A stretch of 46,091 nt of DNA from Candidatus Helarchaeota archaeon (GTDB lineage: Archaea > Asgardarchaeota > Lokiarchaeia > Helarchaeales > HEL-GB-A). The position numbers and the translations under genes were made by a program. The DNA lies in NCBI GenBank assembly GCA_016840125.1, contig JAEOSY010000149.1, positions 1-46,091 on the forward strand. Reading direction: 5' to 3'. The notes below the pieces were generated by a model. The model was not told the DNA's origin. It made no database searches and worked only from the letters and a program-made list of their open reading frames with translations. Position 1 is the stretch's first letter. Every line of letters starts with the position of its first letter. Of this stretch, positions 19,020 through 27,627 are shown one piece after another.

Positions 19020-19565
19020 ATGAATCCAGCAGACTCGGAAAGCAATTTAATGCAGGTCTTAACGGGAATTCTCGAAGATTCTGTACAAACCTTGAAGCGA
19101 ATCGAAAAAGCTGTTAATGAATCCACTCAAGTCGCCAATAGTATGCTAGAACGGCTTGATCTAATTGATAAAAAAATAGAATCAGGTTTTGTGGCCGTCG
19201 TAAAAAAAGCTCTCCCCTCTCTAGAACATAAATTTTTAGAAAGGATTAAAAGTGTTGGTGGTGAGATGGGTGACCTCACCTCAATTTTACCTGAAATTAT
19301 TGCAAAATTACAACAATCCATGCAAATATTATCTATTCAAGAGCTGATTAAAGAGTTAGATACAGTTCCTGGTGAAAAAAAGAAACCCAAGCAAAAAACA
19401 GAAGCATCTGGTTCCCCACAAGATGAATTGAAGAAAGTCATAAAACAAAGTGGCAAACCAGCGCCTCCCCCCCCAAAAACTCCAGAAGCTCCAGCACCAG
19501 ATAAAGCCGAAGAAGAAAAAGAAGGGGATCACCTACTAAAACCCTCCTCTTTCTTTGGAAGTTAA
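19020..19565 (+). CDS. small helical protein with Pro-rich linker and KPS-FFG tail
   Basis: A protein of about 181 aa. Residues 1-115 form a helical bundle or coiled coil, including the recurrent LQQSMQILSIQELIKEL helix. Residues 115-168 are a low-complexity Lys/Pro/Ala linker with a run of prolines. The chain ends in DHLLKPSSFFGS, nearly the same as the end of the protein at 24248-24673. GGAAGGA before ATG 19020 fixes the start; the ATG at 19014 overlaps that site. A flexible linker carrying a conserved end peptide is the usual design of a docking motif. Confidence 0.75.
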   Translation: MNPADSESNLMQVLTGILEDSVQTLKRIEKAVNESTQVANSMLERLDLIDKKIESGFVAVVKKALPSLEHKFLERIKSVGGEMGDLTSILPEIIAKLQQSMQILSIQELIKELDTVPGEKKKPKQKTEASGSPQDELKKVIKQSGKPAPPPPKTPEAPAPDKAEEEKEGDHLLKPSSFFGS

Positions 19566-19592
19566 AATACTTTAACGGGATGATGCATAAAT

Positions 19593-19901
19593 ATGGTTGA
19601 GAATATGTTTAGTTCCATTAAGAATAGTTTTGCCGAAATTACCAACAAAATTGATAATGTTAGTTCTGTTGTGGAAAAGATTGGGGTAAGTGTTAATGAT
19701 TCCATGATGCAAATTGCAAAAGAAATTGAAAACCTCGCCAACACCCTAGAAACATTGATGAACATTAACGACTTAAAAAATCTTCGGGAATCACTTCACC
19801 AAATTGTTGAAACCTTCCGAACTCAGTTAGAGCCGCAAAAAGTTCAAAAATTACTCTTGGATTTATCTCAATCAGTAAAAAACTTAAAAGAAAAAGCCTA
19901 A
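19593..19901 (+). CDS. small helical protein, 102 aa
   Basis: Entirely helical and heptad-rich, no Cys, no membrane segment. The helix NLRESLHQIVETFRTQLEPQ followed by KVQKLLLDLSQSV parallels the GLRGILQLLQQ...PNKIQAQLVEINQ stretch of the protein encoded at 25336-25740, so I consider them distant paralogues. A GGATGATG site precedes the ATG. It is 27 bp after the previous gene and 18 bp before the next, clearly one operon. Confidence 0.7.
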   Translation: MVENMFSSIKNSFAEITNKIDNVSSVVEKIGVSVNDSMMQIAKEIENLANTLETLMNINDLKNLRESLHQIVETFRTQLEPQKVQKLLLDLSQSVKNLKEKA

Positions 19902-19919
19902 TTTATCGAGGTTTTGAAG

Positions 19920-20246
19920 TTGGCCCAGGATAACGCTCGTTTCCTTCCGATGTTGGCTGAATCTCTAAATGATATCTACTCTAAAATAGAGGAAACTAAT
20001 AAGAAGATCGGTCAGCTAGAACAGACTTTTCAAGAGGTTCTGTCTTCTATTGGTCAAAAAAATATGATAATAATTCAAAATCTTAAAAAATTACAAGGTG
20101 TAATATCTGATTTGAAAGTTAAGGATAACTTCCAAAAGGTTATGCAGTCTGTTAGCTCGAGCGTCAAAGATATTCAAGATGGAATCTGGTTTCTTGAATT
20201 TCAGAAAGCTCTTTCAATATTTAAGGAAAAATTTGATGAATTCTAA
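19920..20246 (+). CDS. small helical protein, about 108 aa
   Basis: Helical throughout. The C-terminal SVKDIQDGIWFLEFQKALSI parallels the LQKGVQAFQIQNAL helix of the protein at 24248 and the IQTAFLINGIHAL helix of the one at 24683. Both candidate starts are TTG; the one at 19920 has GAGG 8 nt upstream, the one at 19914 is too close. Last member of the first helical-protein run; a radical SAM gene follows 45 bp later. Confidence 0.65.
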   Translation: MAQDNARFLPMLAESLNDIYSKIEETNKKIGQLEQTFQEVLSSIGQKNMIIIQNLKKLQGVISDLKVKDNFQKVMQSVSSSVKDIQDGIWFLEFQKALSIFKEKFDEF

Positions 20247-20291
20247 AGCTTTACAAAAGAACTTCAATTTTTTATTGGAATTTGCATTCAA

Positions 20292-21776
20292 ATGGATATC
20301 GATTTAGTCCTTGTATCAATGCCTGCTTATACACAAAAATGTCCATCTTTAGCCTTGGCTTCACTGGCAACTTATTTGACTGAAAAGAACTATAAAATCC
20401 TCGCATACGATTTCGGTATCCCCTTCTTTCATCACGATATTAAGAAGTTTAGGATTGTAAATCCCATACTTGACCAGCTGAAATTATCCCCCTATCCCTT
20501 ATGGGGTATTTCTAATTGGCTAGGTTTTGAAAATATCATTACGGCTGCAGATGGTAAATCTCTAATTAAATCGCTTTGTCCTGTTTGCTCTGAACTTTAT
20601 AATCCAATTTTTAGTGAATTCAAAGAATATTACTCTCTGACGCGAAAGATCCTCGATAGGTATGCAGAGGAGTTATCTAACATCAATACCACCGTTTATG
20701 GGTTCTCTCTAACACTAGGTAACGCAGTTTCAAGTCTTTATGTCATTAACAAATTGAAAGAGTTAAAATCAAATTCGATAATAATTATAGGAGGTCCTGA
20801 GGCATCCTTATATTATCGAGCCCACTTTTATTCACAATTCAAAAATATTGATTTTACAATTTATCACTCTGAGGGTGAAATTCCACTAGAACGTATCTTG
20901 GCTTATCTTAACGGCGAAATACCAAAACAAAACATACCTGGAATTTGTTTCAAAAATCAATCCGATATTCGAACTACTAACCTGCCACCTCCCTTAAATC
21001 TAGATCAAAATCTTATTCCTGATTATAGATTAGTTGAACCAAAAATCCCTCTTCGCTCTAATCAGGTGATGGACATTTTGATTTCAAAGGGCTGCCAATA
21101 CAACTGCCATTTTTGTAATGAACCTCTTATTTGGGGATCTTACAGGCCAAAAAGCCCACAAAAAATCTTTGAAGAAATTAAATTTTACGTGGAATATTAT
21201 GGAGTTGATTCCTTTGAGCTTGGGGATAATTCCTTTTCCTCCTCCCCCTATTTTTTAAAGGCACTTGAACAATTATCAAACAGCGGTATCACTATTCAGT
21301 GGGGTGGAAATTGTAGAGTCAATGAACTTAATAAGGATAAACTCCTCGAATACCATCGATTTGGTTTAGCCAGCTGCTATTTCGGAGTTGAATCCGCGAG
21401 TCCCAAGATTCTGAAATTGATGAATAAAAAAATCGATCTATCAACTCTCACAACTCTTTTAAAAGAATCTCACCAGAATCAAATCAGATCCTCTCTTTAT
21501 TTTATGGTGGGATTCCCTGGAGAAACCTCTCAGGATTTTCAAGAGACCTTGAAATTTATTGAATCGAACTCTAAATTAATTGATGATATTACAATCAGCG
21601 TTTTTTCTCTAATGGTAAATACTCCTATTTTTCAATCAAACCTTCTTACACCCATTCAATCAGGTCCGAAGATACTCAATTCTTATACTTATCAGACAAA
21701 AGATGGTGTAACGCATGAAGATCGGAAAAAGCGTTTTTTTCAACTACATCAAATAAGGAAAAACCTAAAAATCTGA
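20292..21776 (+). CDS. B12-binding-domain radical SAM protein
   Basis: A 494-aa protein. The N-terminal cobalamin-binding-like domain contains LALASLATYL, a FGFSLTLGNA strand and IIIGGPEAS. The radical SAM core begins at about residue 258 with SKGCQYNCHFC (C-x3-C-x2-C), followed by FELGDNSF, YFGVESAS and YFMVGFPGET. The subfamily includes methyltransferases and ring-modifying enzymes. Neither neighbour defines a substrate. The ribosome-binding site is weak (TTGGAAT). Confidence 0.85.
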   Translation: MDIDLVLVSMPAYTQKCPSLALASLATYLTEKNYKILAYDFGIPFFHHDIKKFRIVNPILDQLKLSPYPLWGISNWLGFENIITAADGKSLIKSLCPVCSELYNPIFSEFKEYYSLTRKILDRYAEELSNINTTVYGFSLTLGNAVSSLYVINKLKELKSNSIIIIGGPEASLYYRAHFYSQFKNIDFTIYHSEGEIPLERILAYLNGEIPKQNIPGICFKNQSDIRTTNLPPPLNLDQNLIPDYRLVEPKIPLRSNQVMDILISKGCQYNCHFCNEPLIWGSYRPKSPQKIFEEIKFYVEYYGVDSFELGDNSFSSSPYFLKALEQLSNSGITIQWGGNCRVNELNKDKLLEYHRFGLASCYFGVESASPKILKLMNKKIDLSTLTTLLKESHQNQIRSSLYFMVGFPGETSQDFQETLKFIESNSKLIDDITISVFSLMVNTPIFQSNLLTPIQSGPKILNSYTYQTKDGVTHEDRKKRFFQLHQIRKNLKI

Positions 21777-21852
21777 TAAAGTCTGCCTCATATCTTTCCA
21801 AAAAATTAATAAATCATTTCACACCAAATTGTAAATTATCTCATATAACATT

Positions 21853-23106
21853 ATGGATGGTAATTTGATGCCTACTCTGGAAAATAATTGGTATCGACGT
21901 ATTATAGTTCTTTTAGTATATATGGTGCAAACCATTATTGCGTTAGTGACATTATCCTACTTTCCGCTACTCTTTTCTAGTTACGGGCTAGATCCGCGCA
22001 TATACGGCGTTTTAGGGGGATTTAGCCTGTTTCCTATGGTTATGAAATTCTTTATTGGACCTATTTCAGATAATTTCCCTATACCTTTCCTGCGAGGGAA
22101 GCGACGCGGTTACTTCATACTTGGGGCGCTTCTTAACATCATTTTTCTGCCCTTCTTATCACTTAATCCAGTGCAATTCCTTGCGCTCTTCTTTTTTATC
22201 TGGTTTTTGCAAAGCTTGGGGATTGCTATCGTGGATATCATGACGGATACAATAATAATCAGCGCGAAACCCACTCAAAGCATTAAAGGGCGTACCGGTG
22301 CATCGTTATGGGTGTTTTTAGGCGTATTTATAGGAGGCGCGCTCGCCACTGGCCTCGTAGGTCTCCTAGAAGCAGACCTACTTGTTGGGCTAAGCGCTTT
22401 GTCAATTCTATCTGTTGGACCACTGGTTTTGATTTATTTCTTGAAGGAAGATCCCAAGGAATCCCAAAAGACCACAGGTTTGTGGGACGATCTCAAGCGC
22501 AATTTTACAGGTCCTCAGCAGCAGTTCGTGATCGCGGGCCTAATATTTGCGTTTTTACTTAACATTGATGGTGGCCTCCTGGAGCTCACCCTCGAACCAT
22601 TCATTGCTAGTAAATTTCTAACTCCATGGACTGAGATCATCGGTACCCTGTTCTTCATCAGCTTACTTGGTACAGTCTTAGGGTTTTTGGGATACTTCTT
22701 CATCGATAAGATCAAGAAAAACCGATTGCTTATCATTATCAGCATCATCTACATCATACCTTCCGTCTTTTTGGCTTACTTAATTTACACGGATCTCCTA
22801 ACTTACGAAATCTTCCTACTATTATCTGGTATTTACGGGTTTGTTGCAGGTCTGTCATTTGTCACCTACACTGGACTCTTTTATGATTTATCAGATCCAA
22901 AATCCGCCGGGACTATGATTGCACTCTACATTTCTTTTACCAACCTAGGTATGGTAATAGGAGTGATTAGTGGCGGATTCTTCTCCATGTCGACGATCTA
23001 CATTATTGTTGCCATCTTATGCGCTCTCCGTATTATTCCCCTTCTATTCATTAAGATGGCAAAAGTGGAAGAAACCTTCTATATAAAAGAAGAAATAACC
23101 GAATGA
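21853..23106 (+). CDS. major facilitator superfamily transporter
   Basis: About 12 hydrophobic helices over 417 aa, in two six-helix halves, with the MFS loop-2-3 motif region (GPISDNFPIPFLRGKRRGY) after helix 2. GASLWVFLGVFIGGALATGL and the later YGFVAGLSFVTYTGLFYDL helix resemble the branch that also holds folate/biopterin and PucC-like carriers. The substrate is unknown. The start may instead be the ATG at 21868. Base composition is somewhat less AT-rich than its neighbours. Confidence 0.85.
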   Translation: MDGNLMPTLENNWYRRIIVLLVYMVQTIIALVTLSYFPLLFSSYGLDPRIYGVLGGFSLFPMVMKFFIGPISDNFPIPFLRGKRRGYFILGALLNIIFLPFLSLNPVQFLALFFFIWFLQSLGIAIVDIMTDTIIISAKPTQSIKGRTGASLWVFLGVFIGGALATGLVGLLEADLLVGLSALSILSVGPLVLIYFLKEDPKESQKTTGLWDDLKRNFTGPQQQFVIAGLIFAFLLNIDGGLLELTLEPFIASKFLTPWTEIIGTLFFISLLGTVLGFLGYFFIDKIKKNRLLIIISIIYIIPSVFLAYLIYTDLLTYEIFLLLSGIYGFVAGLSFVTYTGLFYDLSDPKSAGTMIALYISFTNLGMVIGVISGGFFSMSTIYIIVAILCALRIIPLLFIKMAKVEETFYIKEEITE

Positions 23107-23219
23107 AATTCTATCCAAACCTTACCTTTTTTAATTAGTACTTTTTTAAATACAAACATTAAAAAAACCAAATCAAAAAGTAAAACCAAATGAGTTAGTA
23201 ATAATTTGGAGGAATCAAC

Positions 23220-24143
23220 ATGCAACCTTTGGATCCAGAAATAATCATGATCATTGTAGTTGTTTTCGTGGTCATTATTATCTTGGCAATATTAATACCA
23301 AACATCAAAATTCTCAAGGAGTACGATCGTGCTGTTATTTTCCGTCTTGGAAAAGCATTAGAAGGTACAAAAGGCCCAGGACTAATTTGGCTGTGGCCAT
23401 TTATAGATAAAATGGACAAGGTTGATCTACGGGAAATGTTCTTTGATTTGCCACACCAACGGTGTATTACAGTCGATAACGCGCCTGTTGATATTGACGT
23501 ACTGATCTATTATCGTGTGATTAATGCACGGGATTCAATAATTAAAGTTCGCGATTTCAGAGCTGCAGCGATAGGCGTGACACAGACGACATTGCGTAGT
23601 GTCATCGGAGACATCAATCTCGATGATGTATTGGCTAAGCGGGAATATATCAATAGCATTCTACGAGAAAAGCTAGATCAAATAACTGATCGTTGGGGCG
23701 TAAAAGTAACCACAGTCGAAATCCGAGAGATCTTACCACCCGCAGATGTCCAAAAAGCAATGGTGGAACAGATGAAAGCAGAGCGGAATAGGCGTGCTAT
23801 GGTAACAGAGGCAAGCGGAAAACGCGAATCACACATTGCGATTGCGACAGGTGACAAAGAGGCGAAAATTTTACAAGCAGAAGGTGTAAAACAAGGCAAT
23901 ATTCTCGAAGCTGAGGGCGAGCGAGAAGCCGCATTATCACGCGCTGAAGGGTATGCTAACGCTCTTGAAAAGATATTTGGAGTAGCTCAAAAAATCGACG
24001 AAAAAACGATGACTCTGCAAATTCTCGATACATTAAAGGCAATTGGGGCTTCCCCATCCACAAAATACATATTCCCAATGGCATTCATGGAGTTAATCAA
24101 GCCTATCGAGGGCTATTTGAAGGGTGGTATAAAAGCTAAATAA
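23220..24143 (+). CDS. stomatin-like SPFH protein (slipin)
   Basis: A 307-aa slipin. One N-terminal membrane helix (about residues 8-28), then the SPFH/Band-7 domain (IKILKEYDRAVIFRLGK, GPGLIWLWPFID, VDLREMFFDLP, TVDNAPVDIDVLIYYRV, TLRSVIGDINLDDVL). A long Ala/Glu-rich coiled coil follows (KEAKILQAEG, EGEREAALSRAEG), and a short C-terminal hydrophobic patch. A GGAGG site lies 8 nt before the ATG. Family members oligomerise into membrane scaffolds and are usually paired with an NfeD protein, which is present at 25790-26455 beyond three helical-protein genes. Confidence 0.95.
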   Translation: MQPLDPEIIMIIVVVFVVIIILAILIPNIKILKEYDRAVIFRLGKALEGTKGPGLIWLWPFIDKMDKVDLREMFFDLPHQRCITVDNAPVDIDVLIYYRVINARDSIIKVRDFRAAAIGVTQTTLRSVIGDINLDDVLAKREYINSILREKLDQITDRWGVKVTTVEIREILPPADVQKAMVEQMKAERNRRAMVTEASGKRESHIAIATGDKEAKILQAEGVKQGNILEAEGEREAALSRAEGYANALEKIFGVAQKIDEKTMTLQILDTLKAIGASPSTKYIFPMAFMELIKPIEGYLKGGIKAK

Positions 24144-24247
24144 CCCTCTCTTTCTTTTTTTCTTCTTTGATTTCTTTTTCAGTCTTAGTAAAGATTAAAA
24201 AATCTGAAAATCCAAATAACCATGATAATAATCTACAAGGTGAGAAA

Positions 24248-24673
24248 ATGGCTGAATCGATGGGCGAAATTACCAAGTTTATGGCTGAAATCATACGACT
24301 TTTGACTGATTTAGTTTCAGCAGTCAAGCAAAATGAAGATTTAATTAGAGAAACGCAAGGTGTTCTTCAAAATTCTCAAGCTATGATTCAACAACTTTCC
24401 CAGAGCGCAGGGATGACGAATATTATGGCAGCTGGGAAATCGCTCGAGACTGCAATTGCGATGTTACAAAAGGGCGTGCAAGCGTTCCAAATTCAGAATG
24501 CCCTACGTCAAGTTCAAGAATTTTTGGGTGCGATGGGGTCTGGAGTCCCTGTTGGCGGTCAAATACAAGTCCAAGCCGCACCTAAGGGTGGTCAGTCTCA
24601 AGCGGGTGCTCCTCAACAAAAGGAATCCGGCGAGGATACACACTTAATTAAACCATCAGATTTGTTTGGATAA
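24248..24673 (+). CDS. small helical protein with KPS-LFG tail
   Basis: A 141-aa protein. Residues 1-95 are helical, including LQKGVQAFQIQNALRQVQEF. A Gly/Gln/Ala-rich linker (about 96-128) follows, and the end is DTHLIKPSDLFG. The fold order and end peptide match the protein at 19020-19565. AAGGTGAG directly before this ATG fixes the start; an upstream in-frame extension to 24167 has no ribosome-binding site. It follows the slipin by 104 bp on the same strand. Confidence 0.75.
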   Translation: MAESMGEITKFMAEIIRLLTDLVSAVKQNEDLIRETQGVLQNSQAMIQQLSQSAGMTNIMAAGKSLETAIAMLQKGVQAFQIQNALRQVQEFLGAMGSGVPVGGQIQVQAAPKGGQSQAGAPQQKESGEDTHLIKPSDLFG

Positions 24674-24682
24674 TAAAAAAAG

Positions 24683-25339
24683 TTATTTCAGATATTTCCG
24701 AAACATCGCTTCTTTTTTCCTTTTTTCTTCCATGATCTCATCGTGAGTCTTTTTATGTGCTCCTTTTCCAAAGAAGGTTTTTTTACCTTTTGCATCTGCG
24801 GATGCCGCGACGGATAAAGCTGGAACTGGAGCTTCCAGCGCTTGAGTTGGTGCTTGTGCTTGCGCTGGCATGGGTGCCATGACACCTCGAGTCGGAACAG
24901 GAATTCCATAAACTTTTCCTGATTTAATCGCATTCATTAATGCATGTATCCCATTGATAAGAAAAGCAGTTTGAATATCATACATACGTGTTTCAAGTAG
25001 ATTAGCCGTATTACTCACATTATCAATCATTGCCTTAGTCTGAGGACTTTGTAGCCCTTGGAGAGTTTCGTTACGGATTTTTTTAATTTGATTGATGAGA
25101 TTGTTCATAGTATCAGCGAAGGCTTCTAAAGTCATATCTCTGTTCATTTCCCCTTGTTCAAGCATCTCTTTTACATTGGTTGATATTTTTCCAAAGTTAT
25201 CCTTTATATCAACAATGATTTCTCTCACTGCATTCGTTACTGATGCTAAGGTTTGAGATAATTTTTCAATTCGCTCGTATATATCAGTGGTCACGCTCGT
25301 CATAAACGGGAGAAAACTCCCTCCTGGTGGTTCGCTCAT
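24683..25339 (-). CDS. helical protein with Ala/Pro-rich linker and basic tail
   Basis: A 218-aa protein. Residues 10-145 form a long helical/coiled-coil region ending in MYDIQTAFLINGIHALMNAI, which parallels the IQ-AL helix of its neighbours. Residues 150-185 are a Pro/Ala/Gln low-complexity linker. The tail KKTFFGKGAHKK, followed by a charged helix, retains an FFG element but not the complete KPS-x-FFG peptide. Its start overlaps the stop of the upstream gene by 4 bp (ATGA), so translation is coupled. Confidence 0.7.
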   Translation of the reverse strand: MSEPPGGSFLPFMTSVTTDIYERIEKLSQTLASVTNAVREIIVDIKDNFGKISTNVKEMLEQGEMNRDMTLEAFADTMNNLINQIKKIRNETLQGLQSPQTKAMIDNVSNTANLLETRMYDIQTAFLINGIHALMNAIKSGKVYGIPVPTRGVMAPMPAQAQAPTQALEAPVPALSVAASADAKGKKTFFGKGAHKKTHDEIMEEKRKKEAMFRKYLK

Positions 25340-25740
25340 TTACTTTGCCCTCCATACATTCTTATAAATTGATTTATTTCAACAAGTTGGGCTTGAATTT
25401 TATTTGGATCAACACTTTGTTGCAGGAGTTGTAAAATTCCTCTAAGACCTTGATCGATTCTCATTATTTGATCCGTTCCGGTTACCTTAGTTAATTGACT
25501 AATAGATTGGTTGACTTTCATTATATTCCCTCTTGATTGCTCAAAGTCATCCTTCAAACGCTCAGTCATCGTATCCGCATATTTTTCTATAGTCCCCGTT
25601 AATTGCTTAACGTTTTCCCCGAGCCCTTCGTTAGTTTTTTGAATTGCATTTAAGAGCGCTGTTATTCCGTCTGCCATTGCATCTAATTTCATGGTTATAT
25701 CGTCTAATTTCTTTCCTAGAACCTGTACCGGGTCTGACAT
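25336..25740 (-). CDS. small helical protein, 134 aa
   Basis: All-helical, heptad-rich protein. The stretch GLRGILQLLQQSVDPNKIQ near residues 95-113 parallels the 102-aa protein at 19593-19901. It is first in a two-gene coupled unit and lies 49 bp downstream of the NfeD-like gene on the same strand, so NfeD and the two helical proteins probably share a transcript. GTGATTTT with AAGGTGATTT precedes the ATG. No enzymatic motif is seen. Confidence 0.7.
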   Translation of the reverse strand: MSDPVQVLGKKLDDITMKLDAMADGITALLNAIQKTNEGLGENVKQLTGTIEKYADTMTERLKDDFEQSRGNIMKVNQSISQLTKVTGTDQIMRIDQGLRGILQLLQQSVDPNKIQAQLVEINQFIRMYGGQSK

Positions 25741-25789
25741 AAAATCACCTTACTATAAACTGATTATAGTTATTACTGTTTTAACGCAT

Positions 25790-26455
25790 TTAACTATTTT
25801 CTGAATCTAAAGGTTGCACAATAAGATAGACCCCTTCAATTTTCACAACTTTAACTTGCTCACCTTTCAGTACAGGCCAAAATCCATCAACGCATTTTGC
25901 TGACCAGACCTCTCCTTTGAGAGAAACCTGCCCCTCGGGATTCAATTCTTTCGATTTAACTACTCCAATTTCCCCGGACTCTGGAACGAATTTATCCACA
26001 GCTTCTTTTTTCTTAATCTCAATAACCTTTAATGTCATCCCCCCAAATAAACCTGCAAGGGCAATTGTGAAAGTTAATAATGTTGCCCACATTAAAACCA
26101 GTTGGTCTGCCGGCATGACAATACTAATTGATTGGAGGAACACAACCCCTCCACTAATAACACAGATAATACCTGCGATGGCTAAAATCCCATCCAAGCT
26201 CCCCTCAGTCTGGGCTTCCAGGATAAATAACACAACTCCCACAATAAATAAAAGAACCGACCAGAGATCAACAACTTGAATAACATAAATCCCAAAAATC
26301 GATAATCCAAGGCAGATAACTGCCCCCACTGTCATCTCCATTTCATCTGAGGCTATTCCGAACATTAATAAATACAAACCTAATATTAACAGAATGTAAA
26401 TTACCCATGGATTTCCAAAAATCTCATGAAAAATACTTTGAAACATAAAATTCAC
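25790..26455 (-). CDS. NfeD-like membrane protein
   Basis: A 221-aa protein. About five to six hydrophobic helices (residues 15-150) include the family-type EAQTEGSLDGILAIAG loop. They are followed by a C-terminal OB-fold-like domain with SGEIGVVKSKELNPEGQVSL and a closing VKVVKIEGVYLIVQPL. It is the short NfeD1b/NfeD form without the ClpP-like protease. NfeD proteins partner slipins; the slipin gene is 1.6 kb away on the other strand with helical-protein genes in between. The start used is GTG with AAGGGA upstream; an ATG three codons later is possible. Confidence 0.85.
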   Translation of the reverse strand: MNFMFQSIFHEIFGNPWVIYILLILGLYLLMFGIASDEMEMTVGAVICLGLSIFGIYVIQVVDLWSVLLFIVGVVLFILEAQTEGSLDGILAIAGIICVISGGVVFLQSISIVMPADQLVLMWATLLTFTIALAGLFGGMTLKVIEIKKKEAVDKFVPESGEIGVVKSKELNPEGQVSLKGEVWSAKCVDGFWPVLKGEQVKVVKIEGVYLIVQPLDSENS

Positions 26456-26606
26456 ACATTCCCTTACCGAGCTATTGTTTAACGGGTCCTTATTTTTATT
26501 CTGAATTTACTCAATTAACACTCTTATTTATAGTTTCGGAAAATTGAAAACAATTTAATAATAGTGCTTCGCTATTAATAATTGTAAAAGGCAAGGATGA
26601 TATAAA

Positions 26607-27476
26607 ATGAGCCAACAAAAGAAATGCCCCTTTTGCGGGCGAGTAATACGAATGCGAGATAAATTTTGCCCCTTTTGCGGACGATATGTAATTGCAGGGA
26701 ATACTCCCCAAGCTGGATATCCAAGTGGTGCTCCACCTACGCATCCAGTTCACCAACATGCCCCCCAAGTACCACCTGGTATGCAACAAGCTCCCCCACC
26801 GCCACCAACAACTCAACCAAGCTCGCAACTGAACATACAACCTCCATCCACAAGTCAACCCGCCCCTTTCAGATCCTCAACCCCTCAACCAGTTGAAACT
26901 TTATCCGAGGAGATTATTGAACAGATCGCCCTACGAGTTGAATTAGAACAACTGGATGTGTCTATGGCTGAAATTCGTAGTAAGCTAGAAGAACTAGGTG
27001 AAATGATATCTAAAATTGAAGTGACTGATGACATTGAGCAAAAAATTAAAACTTTTAAAAATAAGATAAAAGAAATTAAGGCAAAACGTGAAAATCTGAA
27101 TGCAGAGAAGCGAGACCTTCCTTTTGACGCTGATTTAACAAAGAAAAAAGAAATTCAAGAACGATTAGCAAAACTAAATGATGCCTATCGGTCAAAAAAG
27201 GTAACAGAGTCCGCCTTTAAGAAACTCCGGAATGAATATGAACAAGAACTCCAACAAATTGATGCCAAATCCCGATCTTTCAAAGCAAAAATCAATACTT
27301 GGATTAAACAGTTAAAAGCAGAAAGAACAAAAACTGAAGAGGAATTAGAATTATTAGAAGGGCGACACGCTGCAGGCGAAATGGGCGAAGATGATTTCGC
27401 AGAAAAAAAGAATAATTTTGAAAACAAAGTCAAGCGCTACAATGCAACACTAAAATATCTCTCTGCAAGGCTGTGA
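26607..27476 (+). CDS. zinc-ribbon protein with Pro-rich linker and coiled coil
   Basis: A 289-aa protein. The N-terminal zinc ribbon has two CPFCGR knuckles (about residues 7-27). Residues 30-95 are a Pro/Gln/Ser-rich disordered linker. From about 100 to the end it is a coiled coil containing two short hairpin units (LNDAYRSKKVTESAFKKL and LLEGRHAAGEMGEDDFAE). These hairpins resemble the end of the surface protein at 2350-5196. It is divergent from the NfeD operon. A scaffold or adaptor role is suggested by architecture only. Confidence 0.75.
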   Translation: MSQQKKCPFCGRVIRMRDKFCPFCGRYVIAGNTPQAGYPSGAPPTHPVHQHAPQVPPGMQQAPPPPPTTQPSSQLNIQPPSTSQPAPFRSSTPQPVETLSEEIIEQIALRVELEQLDVSMAEIRSKLEELGEMISKIEVTDDIEQKIKTFKNKIKEIKAKRENLNAEKRDLPFDADLTKKKEIQERLAKLNDAYRSKKVTESAFKKLRNEYEQELQQIDAKSRSFKAKINTWIKQLKAERTKTEEELELLEGRHAAGEMGEDDFAEKKNNFENKVKRYNATLKYLSARL

Positions 27477-27627
27477 GCGAAAAGATTTTTTCTCAATTGT
27501 TATCTATGAGATTACACCCATCAAAAAAACATAAATTATTTTAAGAATAAAAGTCATTTTACAAAATAGAATAAAAAAAATCTGGTTGATTGTCATAAAG
27601 CTCTAAGATAAATGAAGGGTTCTCACT

